A model generated the notes under the pieces. It worked only from the letters and a program-made list of their open reading frames with translations, was not told where the DNA came from and made no database searches. 64,000 nt of DNA from Arsenophonus sp052174475 (GTDB lineage: Bacteria; Pseudomonadota; Gammaproteobacteria; Enterobacterales; Enterobacteriaceae), in assembly GCA_052174475.1 (NCBI GenBank), contig JBQMRO010000042.1:148455-212454 (forward strand), written 5' to 3'. Shown here one piece after another: positions 51,433-62,280 of the stretch. A program made the position numbers and the translations under genes. Position 1 is the first letter of the stretch. Every line of letters starts with the position of its first letter.

Positions 51433-52704
51433 TTGCACTCTCATAATCATTTTAATAAAAGTTATAAAAATAAGATACTTTGCCCGAAATGTGATTTATT
51501 AGTAGCATTACCGGTTTTAGAGCAAGGTACTAAAGCAAGTTGTCCACGTTGTCATACTGTTTTATCTGCCAAGTGGAAGTATTTAGCTAATCAGCCAACT
51601 GCAACTGCAATTGCGATTAGCGCATTAGTTATGTTATTTATTGCTAGTTTATTTCCTTACGTAAAAATACGTGTCATGGGTATTGAAAATCAGATTTCAA
51701 TATTTGATATTGCTCATGCCATGTTTGAGATAAAATATACTATTCTCGGCTTGTTTTTTATTTTTTTTGTCGTTGCGATACCTGCTTTTTGCATGGTTGC
51801 CATTATTTTATTATGTCAACGAGTTAATCTTCCGCTTTGGTTAAAAATAAATCTTGCTAGGACGTTATTTCAAATGAAAACCTGGTGTATGGTAGAAATT
51901 TTTTTAGCTAGTGTGTTAGTTAGTTTTATTAAACTAATGGCCTATTGTGAAATTACTTTTAGTATTAGCTTTATTCCTTATTGTTTTTTTTGTTTGTTAC
52001 AGGTTAGAGCATTTCAATGTTTAGATCGTTATTTTCTATGGCAGCAAATAAGTGAAGTGCCACAGCTTGAAATCCAACTGCAAGAAGGTAAAAGCGGTAT
52101 TAGTCAAGACGTTAGATCCTGTCATATCTGTATGGCTATTTTAGCAACCAAAATAAAATACTGTCCTCGTTGCCATGCTAAAGGTTATATTAGACGGCCT
52201 AATAGTTTACAGAATACAATGGCACTGTTACTTTCCTCATTAATCCTTTATATTCCAGCAAATATTTTACCTGTTATGATCACGAATACATTAAGTAATA
52301 GACTAGACTCTACTATTATGTCTGGTATTATTTTATTATGGGGTGATAACTCGTATCCGATCGCCATCATAATTTTCATTACTAGCATTATGGTACCCAG
52401 CTTAAAAATAGTAGCACTAAGCTGGTTATGTTTTAATGCTAAAGGTTATGGTAATCAGGATTCGGTGCAGATGCACTTTATTTATGAATTTGTTGAATGG
52501 ATTGGACGTTGGTCAATGATTGATGTTTTTGTAATTTCTATACTATCATCAATGATGCAAATGGGGCGATTAATGAACGTTTCACCAGCGATTGGAGTGA
52601 TTTTATTTGCTTCTGTTGTGATTTTAACTATGTTTGCAGCAATGACCTTTGATCCGCGTTTAACTTGGGATCGTTGTAATGTTGTTTTGCCGGGTAGAAT
52701 TTAG
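51433..52704 (+). CDS. pqiA: Intermembrane transport protein PqiA (TTG start)
   Basis: Inner-membrane partner of the PqiB MCE tunnel in lipid transport across the envelope. The 423 residues match E. coli PqiA (417). It has two rubredoxin-like zinc ribbons, CPKC...CPRC at residues 17-40 and CHIC...CPRC near 230-249. Each is followed by a four-helix PqiA domain (for example AISALVMLFIASLFPYV and MALLLSSLILYIPANILPVM). The start is TTG at 51433, with GAGG eight bases upstream. The 3' end of dead uup is only 32 nt before, so any promoter must lie in the pseudogene. Confidence 0.94.
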   Translation: MHSHNHFNKSYKNKILCPKCDLLVALPVLEQGTKASCPRCHTVLSAKWKYLANQPTATAIAISALVMLFIASLFPYVKIRVMGIENQISIFDIAHAMFEIKYTILGLFFIFFVVAIPAFCMVAIILLCQRVNLPLWLKINLARTLFQMKTWCMVEIFLASVLVSFIKLMAYCEITFSISFIPYCFFCLLQVRAFQCLDRYFLWQQISEVPQLEIQLQEGKSGISQDVRSCHICMAILATKIKYCPRCHAKGYIRRPNSLQNTMALLLSSLILYIPANILPVMITNTLSNRLDSTIMSGIILLWGDNSYPIAIIIFITSIMVPSLKIVALSWLCFNAKGYGNQDSVQMHFIYEFVEWIGRWSMIDVFVISILSSMMQMGRLMNVSPAIGVILFASVVILTMFAAMTFDPRLTWDRCNVVLPGRI

Positions 52705-52723
52705 TTAAGAAAAGGGTTGCAAG

Positions 52724-54361
52724 GTGGCTCATAAAGATAACACTGACGCGAAAGCAAAGATCAGCAAACTAAAAAGCTGGTCGCTGATTTGGATCATTCC
52801 GATTGTCACCATATTTATTGGTGCTTGGATTTTAATTTATCATTTCAGTTATTTAGGCCATGAAGTGACATTGATTACTTATAATGCTGAAGGGGTTGAA
52901 GCAATAAAAACCAAACTTAAAAGTCGTAGTGTTGATATCGGATTGGTAGAAAAAGTTTCCCTTGATAAAAACTTTAAGCATGTAATTATTAAAGCACGTC
53001 TAAATGACGGCATGAAGGGTTTGCTAAAGAAAGATACTACATTCTGGATTGTTAAACCGGCTATTGGCAAAGAGGGAGTAACTGGATTAAGTACGCTATT
53101 TTCTGGAGTATTTATTGAAGTTCAACCTGGTAATAGCGAACAACATGCTGAAAAATTTGACTTATTAGATTCGCCGCCATTAGCATTACCTGATGCTAAA
53201 GGTATTCGAGTGATTTTAACTAGTGCTCAGGCTGGTAGGTTAAATATCGGTTCTCCAGTGCTATTTCATGGCTATCAAGTCGGTTCGGTAGAAGCGAGTT
53301 CGTTTAATATTAAAAGCCGAAATATGCATTATCAGCTTTTTATCAATGCTCCTTATGATGGTTTGGTAACAGAAAATGTTCGTTTTTGGAGAGATAGCGG
53401 TATTGCTTTTAATTTATCGGCGCAAGGTGTTCACTTAGAGATTGGCTCTTTAACTACATTATATAGTGGTGGGGTTAGCTTCGATGTTATGGAAGGCTGG
53501 CAACCAGGCAAACGGGTCGAAGATAAAAATCTATTCAGGCTTTATGAAGATCAAAAAAGTGTTCAAAACTCTTTATACACTGTATATAAAGATTTTATTT
53601 TGTTCTTTTCGGATTCAGTTAGTGGATTACAACCTGGAGCACCGGTTGAATTTAGAGGAATTCGCTTAGGAACAGTGATAGAAGTCCCCTTTAATTCTGA
53701 AAAATTATGGCAAAAATTGGATAATGAATTTCGTATTCCGGTTTTAATCCATATTGAGCCTGGTCGTGTTAGTGCTGATATTGATTTAGAAAAAGAGTTT
53801 GCGGCTGCATTAAAACAAGGATTAAGAGCAGCTTTAAAGTCAGCTAGCTTAATTACCGGAGCGTTATATATTGATTTAGATTTCTATCATGAAAAAGTCC
53901 AATGGAAAGGGTTATTAAAAGTTTCTGATTACGATATTATTCCAACGGTTAGTGTTGGATTATCACAGATTCAACAAAAAGTAATTGAGGCATTAGATAA
54001 AATCAATCATATTCCGATTGAACCTATGATAACTCAAGCCATAAATACGCTAGTAGAAAGTCAGAAAACTATTCGTGAAGCGAAACATACCTTTTTTGAA
54101 TTAAATAAACTGATGACAAACAAAGACTTTCAAAATATTCTTATTGATTTGCAACAAACGTTGCTTAAATTGAATCAAGTCATGCAAGGTTTGCAACCAG
54201 GATCTCCTGCCTATAATAGAATGATCGATAACATACAGCATCTTGATCAGGTGTTAAGAGATATTCAGCCAGTAATCAAGACATTAAATAATAAGAGTAA
54301 TGCATTTCTTTTTGAAGCAAAATTGATGAAGGATCCTGAACCGAAGAAGATGAGAAAATAA
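52724..54361 (+). CDS. pqiB: Intermembrane transport protein PqiB (MCE protein, GTG start)
   Basis: Forms the periplasm-spanning needle for lipid transport between the two membranes. The 545 residues match E. coli PqiB (546). One N-terminal helix (LIWIIPIVTIFIGAWILIYH, residues 19-38) is followed by three MCE repeats (near residues 45, 160 and 290; for example GHEVTLITYNAEGVEAIKTK and GLQPGAPVEFRGIRLGTVIE). Next comes a C-terminal coiled coil (IQQKVIEALDKINHIPIEPM onward). It starts with GTG at 52724, 19 nt after pqiA, and its stop overlaps the pqiC start (TAATG). Confidence 0.96.
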   Translation: MAHKDNTDAKAKISKLKSWSLIWIIPIVTIFIGAWILIYHFSYLGHEVTLITYNAEGVEAIKTKLKSRSVDIGLVEKVSLDKNFKHVIIKARLNDGMKGLLKKDTTFWIVKPAIGKEGVTGLSTLFSGVFIEVQPGNSEQHAEKFDLLDSPPLALPDAKGIRVILTSAQAGRLNIGSPVLFHGYQVGSVEASSFNIKSRNMHYQLFINAPYDGLVTENVRFWRDSGIAFNLSAQGVHLEIGSLTTLYSGGVSFDVMEGWQPGKRVEDKNLFRLYEDQKSVQNSLYTVYKDFILFFSDSVSGLQPGAPVEFRGIRLGTVIEVPFNSEKLWQKLDNEFRIPVLIHIEPGRVSADIDLEKEFAAALKQGLRAALKSASLITGALYIDLDFYHEKVQWKGLLKVSDYDIIPTVSVGLSQIQQKVIEALDKINHIPIEPMITQAINTLVESQKTIREAKHTFFELNKLMTNKDFQNILIDLQQTLLKLNQVMQGLQPGSPAYNRMIDNIQHLDQVLRDIQPVIKTLNNKSNAFLFEAKLMKDPEPKKMRK

Positions 54362-54912
54362 TGAAATATTTGGCATTGATTTTTTATTTTTTACTTATCA
54401 GTTGTACTAGTGGAATTGAAAAATCTTATTATCAATTACCAACGGCGCTAAGCTTAGTGACTAAAAAAAGTGATTTAGTAACAAAAAAACAGCTTTGGGT
54501 ACAAACAGTGCAGTTGTCTGGAATATTGGCGGCTAATGGTATTACTTATCAAACTAGCGATGTTAATTACATTAATGCTAGGAATCATCTATGGGCAAGC
54601 CCGTTAGAACAACAGTTGATACAAAATTTAGTCAATCAGTTATCTATTAGCTTGCCCAATAGATTAGTATCAGCTCAACCGTTGGAAAACAGACCTGATA
54701 GTCTTAATGTTATTTTAATCGCTTTTCATGGCCGCTATGATGGTAAAGTGATTATCCAGGGAAACTGGATTTATAAAAGTGATAAAGGCATTATCAAGCA
54801 AGATTTTAGTCTGCTACTTGATCAAAATGAAAATGGCTATTCGGCATTAGTTAGGAGATTAGCGATAGGCTGGACTCAGATTGGACAATCTATAGCGAGC
54901 CAATTATCATAA
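54361..54912 (+). CDS. pqiC: PqiC outer-membrane lipoprotein
   Basis: Outer-membrane-side component of the Pqi system (formerly YmbA). The 183 residues begin MKYLALIFYFLLISCTSG with lipobox L-I-S-C; length and order match E. coli pqiC. The ABC_trans_aux-type text is visible in QLWVQTVQLSGILAANGITYQ and the end LAIGWTQIGQSIASQL. The ATG overlaps the pqiB stop by one base, indicating translational coupling. rmf, which follows in E. coli, is absent from the 72-nt gap to fabA. Confidence 0.93.
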   Translation: MKYLALIFYFLLISCTSGIEKSYYQLPTALSLVTKKSDLVTKKQLWVQTVQLSGILAANGITYQTSDVNYINARNHLWASPLEQQLIQNLVNQLSISLPNRLVSAQPLENRPDSLNVILIAFHGRYDGKVIIQGNWIYKSDKGIIKQDFSLLLDQNENGYSALVRRLAIGWTQIGQSIASQLS

Positions 54913-54984
54913 ATGTATTATATATTTACTTCATTTTTTAGCAGTTAAGATAACAGAGGAGTTTTTGATAAAAAAGATCTGGAC

Positions 54985-55503
54985 TTAAAAGTTACTAGTA
55001 TCTTGAAATAAACCAACTTTCAAATCGTTTGCTGTGTAAATACATCTATCATTAATCAAAACTTCACCATCAGCGACACCCATAATTAATTTTCTGTTAA
55101 TAACACGTTTTAAATGAACACGGTAGGTTACTTTTTTTACGGTTGGCAAAATTTGTCCAGTAAATTTTACCTCATCTACGCCCAGAGCCCGGCCTTTACC
55201 TTTACCACCGAGCCATCCCAAGTAGAACCCAACAAGTTGCCACATTGCATCTAAACCTAAACAACCAGGCATAACTGGATCATTAGTGAAGTGACAGTTA
55301 AAAAACCATAAATCAGGTTTGATATCAAATTCGGCTTCAATAAAGCCTTTATCATATTTTCCGCCGGTTTCAGTTATTTTTATTATACGATCCATCATCA
55401 GCATATTACCGGAAGGTAATGGTGGTCCATTTTTGCCAAAAAGTTCACCTCTTCCGGAAGCATTCAAATCTTCTTTATTATAAGAGCTACTTTTATCAAC
55501 CAT
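54985..55503 (-). CDS. fabA: 3-hydroxydecanoyl-ACP dehydratase/isomerase
   Basis: Introduces the cis double bond in unsaturated fatty acid synthesis. The 172 residues equal E. coli FabA. The catalytic His is in FFNCHFTNDPVMPGCLGLDA (H71 here) and the Asp in GLDAMWQLVGFYLGW. RALGVDEVKFTGQI is also conserved. It is convergent with pqiC. Retention implies the symbiont still tailors its own membrane lipids, in keeping with the intact Pqi system beside it. Confidence 0.97.
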   Translation of the reverse strand: MVDKSSSYNKEDLNASGRGELFGKNGPPLPSGNMLMMDRIIKITETGGKYDKGFIEAEFDIKPDLWFFNCHFTNDPVMPGCLGLDAMWQLVGFYLGWLGGKGKGRALGVDEVKFTGQILPTVKKVTYRVHLKRVINRKLIMGVADGEVLINDRCIYTANDLKVGLFQDTSNF

Positions 55504-55586
55504 TTTTACTAAATAACCTTATTATTTTAATAAGGTTAAAGAATAGCTTAGAGATCGAAGATGAACAACTCTGATCGGCTATTTTT

Positions 55587-57338
55587 TTAATTTAACCACT
55601 TTAGAAGCCCCGTAAATTTAGGCTTTTTTTGGTTATTGGCCTGAGAAATTCGTTCATGTATTAAAGCTAATAGATGAAAGTTGTTTGTAGCATGTTGTTG
55701 CTTATAATAAGCACGTTTTGTCAAGATTGAAATTGCTTCAGAAACATGTTCAACAGGGCAAATATGAAATACGCCAGATTTGATTGCTGCAATAAGATCA
55801 GATTTTAAACATAAATGACGAATATTAGCTGCAGGAATTATAACGCCTTGCTGACCAGTTAATTTACGTTGGAAACAGACATCAAAAAAGCTTTCAATTT
55901 TTTGGTTAATGCTACCTATGGGTAGTACATAACCGAATTGATCTACTGCACCTGTTACTGCAATTTGCTGATCAATAGGTTGAAGAGAAAGTGCACTAAT
56001 TAATGCACAAAGCTCAGCTAATGATGCGCTATCACCATCAACTTCATTATAAGACTGTTCAAATACAATTGAAGCAGAAAAGGGTTGTGGCTGTTCAAGT
56101 TTCAATTCATAATTGAGATAGGCTTGCATAATCATCATGCCTTTAGCGTGAATATTGCCCCCAAGCTCAACTTTACGTTCTACATCAGTAAATTCACCAT
56201 TACCAAAGTGAGCAACACAAGTAATACGTGATGGTTCACCGATAAGTTCTGGATGCCCTAAATATTTCATAACAGACAATCCATTGATTTGGCCAATGAT
56301 TTTACCTTCAGTTTTAACAAAAACTTGTTTTTGCAAAATATCATCTAATTTGCGTTTAGCAAGGTAACTATGTTGCCATTGACGCTGCTGAAGTGCTGTT
56401 TGAAATGATTTTGCAGTCAGCTTATTATCTTGTTGAAATTGATTTGCTTCAGTTAAACAACGAATTAGCCAGATTCTATCTAACGGTAGAATAGATTTAT
56501 CTTCAGTATATCGGATTGCTTGAGTAATGAAAGGTGGCCACGCATCAATTGTTAAATCAGGGAATTGGCAATCGGTAATAATTTGTTTAACAAATTTTAT
56601 CCATAGTGATAATTGACTACTATGTTCAAAATCTAGCTCGAATTCATATTCGCCGTACGTAGCTTGAGAAAAAAGCTCTGGCTCTTTTGTTTCAAATTCA
56701 TCAAGACTAAAATGATCGCCGACTAAAATAAGTTTAATATCAAGGGGCATTGAATCAATTGGATTTGGTAAAAATTGATTTTCATTTACTGGAAGCCATT
56801 CAAACTGTTTTTGTATTATCATCTGTTTTAAACGTTGCCACATTAATGGCTGCGCTAATAATGTACCAACAGAAAGTAATAATACTCCGCCATTGATTTT
56901 GTGTAATAGTCCTGGTTCTAAGTGAATCCTATTTTGATATTGATGAACACTACCAAATAATTGCGACATTTCTATCCAATTACAGAAATAGACTGAATAA
57001 GAAGGAGTGAATGATCCTTTACTACCTGCTTCCCAATAAAATCTTCCATTTGATTGTTGATAATCTCCAGTAATATCAACTGATGATGGATTAACATTTT
57101 TAATATATTTTGCTAATTCAGATAAGTAGCTTTGACATTCTTTTGCTCTAATAATAGCAAAAGGAGAATAAGTTGATGTTAATAAAAACCTTTTTAGACT
57201 ATTAGATAATTTCGGTTGAATAATGGATAAAGTAGCATTTTCTAGCTTGTCAGCAGAAGCAAAAAGATTAAGATAAGGTTCATAATCAGGTGTTAAATTT
57301 TGCCATATTAATTCATTACTAATCACGCTATTTTTCAA
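55587..57338 (-). CDS. lonH: Lon-like protease LonH (YcbZ)
   Basis: Lon-family serine protease without the full-length Lon N-domain. The 583 residues match E. coli YcbZ (586). The N-terminal half has a degenerate AAA part (HLEPGLLHKINGGVLLLSVG, FQTALQQRQWQHSYL near 310). The C-terminal Lon protease domain has the catalytic Ser in NEVDGDSASLAELCALISAL (about residue 437) and Lys in PIGSINQKIESFFD (about residue 480). Upstream of fabA in the same direction, as in E. coli. matP, the usual divergent neighbour, was not seen. Confidence 0.93.
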   Translation of the reverse strand: MKNSVISNELIWQNLTPDYEPYLNLFASADKLENATLSIIQPKLSNSLKRFLLTSTYSPFAIIRAKECQSYLSELAKYIKNVNPSSVDITGDYQQSNGRFYWEAGSKGSFTPSYSVYFCNWIEMSQLFGSVHQYQNRIHLEPGLLHKINGGVLLLSVGTLLAQPLMWQRLKQMIIQKQFEWLPVNENQFLPNPIDSMPLDIKLILVGDHFSLDEFETKEPELFSQATYGEYEFELDFEHSSQLSLWIKFVKQIITDCQFPDLTIDAWPPFITQAIRYTEDKSILPLDRIWLIRCLTEANQFQQDNKLTAKSFQTALQQRQWQHSYLAKRKLDDILQKQVFVKTEGKIIGQINGLSVMKYLGHPELIGEPSRITCVAHFGNGEFTDVERKVELGGNIHAKGMMIMQAYLNYELKLEQPQPFSASIVFEQSYNEVDGDSASLAELCALISALSLQPIDQQIAVTGAVDQFGYVLPIGSINQKIESFFDVCFQRKLTGQQGVIIPAANIRHLCLKSDLIAAIKSGVFHICPVEHVSEAISILTKRAYYKQQHATNNFHLLALIHERISQANNQKKPKFTGLLKWLN

Positions 57339-57664
57339 CTTATAGTTTAAATATAAAGTTTAGAACTATTCTCCCAATACCTTGATTATATAAAGTCAAG
57401 ATAAAAGACATTTTAGCAAAAATGCTATGTTTTGGAAAAAAATAGGTTTTTTAATATGAAAACAAGATGTTTTCGTTTCCAGCATTAAAAAATTTTTTAT
57501 GAAAAAATTATTATAGCATTTCTTTAAATTTATACTACTATATATTTTATATATTTATATATAATTAAATTCATAGACTGTAGCAACAAGTACAATAAGA
57601 AATAATAAAAATGCTAGTCATATGAAAATATTTTCTATTTAAGTTAGTAACTAATAGTTTTTTG
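57339..57664. other. lonH upstream spacer
   Basis: About 330 bp, very AT-rich, no gene. It should contain the lonH-fabA promoter. matP would be expected here in E. coli order but no remnant is legible. Confidence 0.4.
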
Positions 57665-58740
57665 TTTGGTCACGGATCATTATATAGATACTTGTAATAT
57701 AGCCATATTAATGGCAATATGGATACTGATGGATATAAGTTAAGGACAAAATCTCATAATAAGACCCTAATGTCAGGTAACTCAAACACCTAAAATCAAT
57801 GCTACTCTTCAGGCTAGTAAAGAGACTGCGTCTACTTTAGCTAGATGTTATAATATCTTCGAACTTACCGTTACTAAACGGTAAAAAAAAGATGGCGCTG
57901 ATGATCACAGTTATATTCTCAATTATTTAGAGATGATGCTATCGCTAGATCAGCGATATACCCTGGTGGTTTTCAGAGAAAAATGCTTTTCTCTTTCTTA
58001 AAATTTATATCTGTTGACAGGTTTATTATACTTGAATTTCTTAATCCCGTTATATCTCAATCTGCACTAAATCTTTGTTTATGAAGATCTGAGGGGCAAG
58101 GCGCGAACTTAGGAATTTGTATGAAATGAAATAGGAACATCAAAGTTAAAGGATAAAGTGTTTAAAAGTTATAAGCCTAATTATCTGTACATAGATATGA
58201 AATTTCTTCCACAAATGCTAAACTAAACTTCACGAAGTTATCTTTCTTAGCTATAAAAGTGCACTGCTCGATGGGTTTTATCCGTTTTTATAAGGTTAAA
58301 GACGCGACAAATACTTAACTCTTCTTACGTGCTCTTAACCATCTATTTCTGTAAATATTCATCAAATACTTACAGACAACGGCAAAGAATTTGCAGCGAT
58401 TTTTCTGATCTGCAAAAACGTTTTCTACCAGAAAATATGAATTTTCCAATTTTGTTATATAAAGCTTCGTATAAAAGCTTAACTTCCAAGCTTCGTCAAC
58501 GCATCTATAAAAAATGCTATGATAAAGCAAGATTAAATGGCGTATGTGGAAGATGGGATACAAAGCCGCAACTTTAATTCTAGTGAAGATCTTGAGATTA
58601 TTTTGCACGATACATTTATCTATACAATCAAGAATTACCTCAATCAGTATTGAGTATTAAAACTCCATTTCAATCTATGAAAGATTGATTGAAAGTTAAA
58701 CCTGAATTACTTAAAAATCCAATACTATTTCCCGAGATGG
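57665..58740 (+). mobile_element. IS481-family remnant 8, near full length
   Basis: Forward-strand IS481, the most legible copy. A leader hairpin lies at 57703-57722, then KETASTLARCYNIFELTVTK (HTH), GADDHSYI at the DDR site (uninterrupted), KVFKSYKPNYLYIDMKFLPQ (DDE Asp 1), then NIHQILTDNGKEF (Asp 2) and the C-terminal NSSEDLEIILHDTF. About 1.08 kb long. IS256 copy i follows directly. Confidence 0.85.
57703..57722 (+). promoter_or_regulatory. Leader hairpin of IS481 remnant 8
   Basis: CCATATT, loop AATGGC, AATATGG: seven pairs, in the same position as the other IS481 leader hairpins. Confidence 0.5.
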
Positions 58741-60141
58741 AAAGTATGTTAATTTTAATGTATGTAGTTTTAAAGATAGTGACGTACATACTAATTAATT
58801 TAGTAGATAATTTTAACAACAGAAAAATGATATGCCATAAAATTTTTACCATATAGGTAACCAGAAAAATCAGATATTACCTGTGAAATCCCAATTTTTC
58901 ATAAACTCATCCGTAATGGCGTGCTAAGTAGCTGATAGGAACTGTCGTTGAGGTAGAGCTCAAAAATATTCTGCAACAACATGTGAACACTAACTTGTCG
59001 ACTGGCGTTATTGTCTATCGATTATAACGGTTATTTGCCGCAGTGAATCATATAAACTAGCATTGGTAATGTGAGATTAAAATGTCTAAGGTTTAATGTG
59101 GATCGCAGTGGCAGGAGAGTATCCCTCAACAGCTCGTTGAGGCACCTTATCTTATGTGTACAAAAGCGGCGAAGAGTTTCTAACTATGGCTATTCCTCCT
59201 GCTAGGCACAGTCCACGGGTGATTTAACAAAATCTTTGGGCTTTTCTTAATGAAAAGTAGATGATTTCTCTGGAGATTGCTTCATCAGCAAACTGAAACA
59301 GCAATAGTTTAAAGAGTATGCAGGTAAAATAGTATCTTATGTAATTTAAGCAATACGCGCTCTATATTTATTTCTTAGCCTATCATATGACTGGTTTGTC
59401 AAGCAAGCTGATCGCTTTTGCTTACTTCTCATTATTGAGATCACTGTATGAACGTAATGTGGAGCTTGTTGCGTTCGAAGCTCTCTATTAAGAGTTAGAA
59501 GAAGCGCACTTGGCCTAACTTTTCAATGACTAGTAAGCGCGTTGCTTAACCGTATCTACTAAGATTGCTACGAGAGACCGGTGCCATTAAGCTTTGCCAT
59601 CATACCAAAGATATATCTAGACATTCGCGCTAACGCTGCTAGATATGCAAAACAGTTAATTAGTTCTCTTCACTCCACAAAGGCATACAACAGAAAGTTA
59701 AGGCTATGAGTTTGCTAGAAGATCTTGCTACCAGAGAGACTGTAATGCCACTAATAACTCCTTGATATTTTGTTGGCAATGTTTTTAGTGCACGCTATTC
59801 AGCGATGAAGAAGAAACTGCAGAAAGATCAAGAAGAACGGCTGGGATTCTACGATTTTTCTTAAGTGTGCTGAGTATCAATAAGAATGACGAATCCGATT
59901 GAATCGGTTTTTTTGTGACAGTGAGGCTATGAATCTGATGCGCGAAGAAGTGTAGTTCAAAAATAATCCTTTTCAGTGGTATTTTAGCTGCTTCCCGTTC
60001 TCTTAAAAAAGTTGAACCCGGCTAATAGATTAGCCTTGTTAACCATGGTGATAACAACACATTATTTAATAATGAAAATAGATTCACGAAGCATTCGATC
60101 AGAATATCTGACAAATATACACCAGATTTACTAATAATTTT
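58741..60141 (+). mobile_element. IS256-family remnant i, full length, decayed
   Basis: Forward-strand IS256, left end AAGTATGTTAATTTTAATGTA and right end TACACCAGATTTACTAATAATTT. Legible: GNVRLKCLRFNVDRSGRRVSLNSSLRHLI-like text in mixed frames, YIYFLAYHMT, and near 59890 ATGACGAATCCGATTGAATCGG coding MTNPIES. It ends about 80 nt before the prc stop. Confidence 0.88.
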
Positions 60142-60221
60142 ATGAACATTTTTATCTTTAATAAACCCTTTACACTAAAGGGTAGCGCTTTGCTTGTTTT
60201 TAGTATTGAGATAAATTTTAA

Positions 60222-62261
60222 TTATTTTTTAGCCTGATGCAACCGACTAACGCCTTCGAAATCTGCAAGATCAATTGCAATTCTCACTGCTTCATCAAGA
60301 TAGGGATCTGGTAATTCATAATTTTTAGGTAAATCATCTATTGTTTTTAACAGTGGTTTACCTTGTTGAGCAAAGCGTTCATTAATACGACGTAATTGAA
60401 TCGTGTTAGCTTCTTTATTTTCTTTTTCACGTTTAAGATAATTAAGCGAAATAATATTTTTATTCTCCTTCATAGCACGATAACGAGCAATATCCTCCTT
60501 AATATATTTAAATTCAGGATTTTTCGTTATGCGTTCATTATAGTTAGCAATAATATTAGCAATATATTGGCTAATATTTTTGCTAACTACACTATAGTCA
60601 GCTGGGATAATACTATCCCAAGGTAAAGCATTATCTTCAAAATTCTCGCCCAGTTCAGCCGGATCTATACTCGTTGGCATAATAATATCCGGCGTTACTC
60701 CTTTGCGTTGGGTACTGCCACCATTGATACGATAAAACTTCTGAATAGTATATTGGACAGAACCTAAAGCAGGCCAATCCGGACGTAATATATCATCGTA
60801 AACACGACTTAAAGGATGGTATTGCTGAACAGTACCTTTGCCGAAAGATGATTCTCCAACAATTAATGCACGACCATAATCCTGCATTGCAGCAGCAAAA
60901 ATTTCTGATGCTGAAGCACTAAAGCGATCGATTAATATCGTAAGTGGGCCTTTGTAATATACTATATCATCATCATCTATACCCTGACGAATTTTATTGT
61001 TGTTATTACGTACCTGAACAATTGGACCGCTTGAAATAAATAAACCCGATAATGATATTGCTTCAGTTAAAGCACCACCACCATTGCCACGTAAATCAAT
61101 AACAAGTGCCGTGACATGACTTTTAGCTATTTTTTCTAACTGTTTTTTAACATCATCAGTCAATCCAACATAAAAACCTGGAATATCAAGTACGCCAACA
61201 TTTTTAATCGTAAGTTTCACGGCCCTATCTTCCAGTCTAATATGCTCACGAATCAGTGTTATCCTATGGGGCTTAGCTAGTTTTGAATTTGAAATAACTT
61301 CAAGACATACTTTACTGCCTTTTGGTCCTTTGATAAGGGCAACGACATCATCTAGTCGCCAGCCAATAACATCTATTATTGATTTGTCCGTTTGACCTAC
61401 GCCAATAACTTTATCGCCGACATTTAATAATTTACTTTTTGCGGCCGGGCTACCCGGCACCATTGAGTTGATAATAATATAATCTTCATCTTGACGAAGT
61501 ACTGCACCTATACCTTCTAATGATAAGCTCATTTCTGAGTTAAATTGTTCCGTGTTACGAGGAGAAAGATAGTTAGTGTGCGGATCTATTTCTCTTGCAA
61601 AAGCATTCATGATTAATTTAAAAACATCTTCACTTTGCGCTTGCGCAAGACGTTTTAATGCAAAATTATAACGTCTTATTAATATTGGCTTAATTTCTAT
61701 ATCATTTTTACCTGACAACTTCAAATTCAACCAATCAAACTTAACTTTAGCATCCCACAGTTTATTTATCTCATTAATAGTTTTAGGCCAAGGCGCTTTA
61801 CTTCTATCAAGCTCAATGACATCGTTTTTAGAAAAATCTAGCGGCATATTAAGCTGCAATAAAGCATATTGAAAACGTTGATAGCGCCGCTGTTGTACTA
61901 AATTAAATATCGCATATAGTTCATTTAGATGACCAATTTTAATCTGTTGTCCTACTTTAGTTTTCTCAGTAGCAAATTTATCAATATCTGATTGTAAAAA
62001 AACATTATGGCTATAATCTAACAGATTTAAATAGCGAGTAAAAATCTTGCTAGAAAAGTTTTCATCCAAATTAAATTGACGATAGTGAGAACGTATAAAG
62101 CGTGAAACAACTCTATCGCTAATAATAGCATCGAGGCGTCCCTGTTGAAGTTGAGGAAGTTTCTGAGTTGTTAATAGTGTTGGATTCACTACGGTATTTG
62201 CAAATGAAGTAGTTATTGCAGTTATACTAAATACAAAAGCCAGTTTAATAAAATTATTCAT
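60222..62261 (-). CDS. prc: Tail-specific periplasmic protease Prc
   Basis: C-terminal processing protease that trims FtsI and degrades tagged periplasmic proteins (and MepS in E. coli, with NlpI). The 679 residues match E. coli Prc (682). Signal peptide MNNFIKLAFVFSITAITTSFA; PDZ domain LSLEGIGAVLRQDEDYIIIN and GSPAAKSKLLNVGDKVIGVG near 250-290; catalytic Ser in DRFSASASEIFAAAMQDYG (about 450) and Lys in VGESSFGKGTVQQ (about 475). A strong GGAGG lies before the ATG at 62261. It is 19 nt downstream of proQ, the conserved proQ-prc operon. Confidence 0.97.
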   Translation of the reverse strand: MNNFIKLAFVFSITAITTSFANTVVNPTLLTTQKLPQLQQGRLDAIISDRVVSRFIRSHYRQFNLDENFSSKIFTRYLNLLDYSHNVFLQSDIDKFATEKTKVGQQIKIGHLNELYAIFNLVQQRRYQRFQYALLQLNMPLDFSKNDVIELDRSKAPWPKTINEINKLWDAKVKFDWLNLKLSGKNDIEIKPILIRRYNFALKRLAQAQSEDVFKLIMNAFAREIDPHTNYLSPRNTEQFNSEMSLSLEGIGAVLRQDEDYIIINSMVPGSPAAKSKLLNVGDKVIGVGQTDKSIIDVIGWRLDDVVALIKGPKGSKVCLEVISNSKLAKPHRITLIREHIRLEDRAVKLTIKNVGVLDIPGFYVGLTDDVKKQLEKIAKSHVTALVIDLRGNGGGALTEAISLSGLFISSGPIVQVRNNNNKIRQGIDDDDIVYYKGPLTILIDRFSASASEIFAAAMQDYGRALIVGESSFGKGTVQQYHPLSRVYDDILRPDWPALGSVQYTIQKFYRINGGSTQRKGVTPDIIMPTSIDPAELGENFEDNALPWDSIIPADYSVVSKNISQYIANIIANYNERITKNPEFKYIKEDIARYRAMKENKNIISLNYLKREKENKEANTIQLRRINERFAQQGKPLLKTIDDLPKNYELPDPYLDEAVRIAIDLADFEGVSRLHQAKK

Positions 62262-62280
62262 GCTTTAATTGGCCTCCGTA

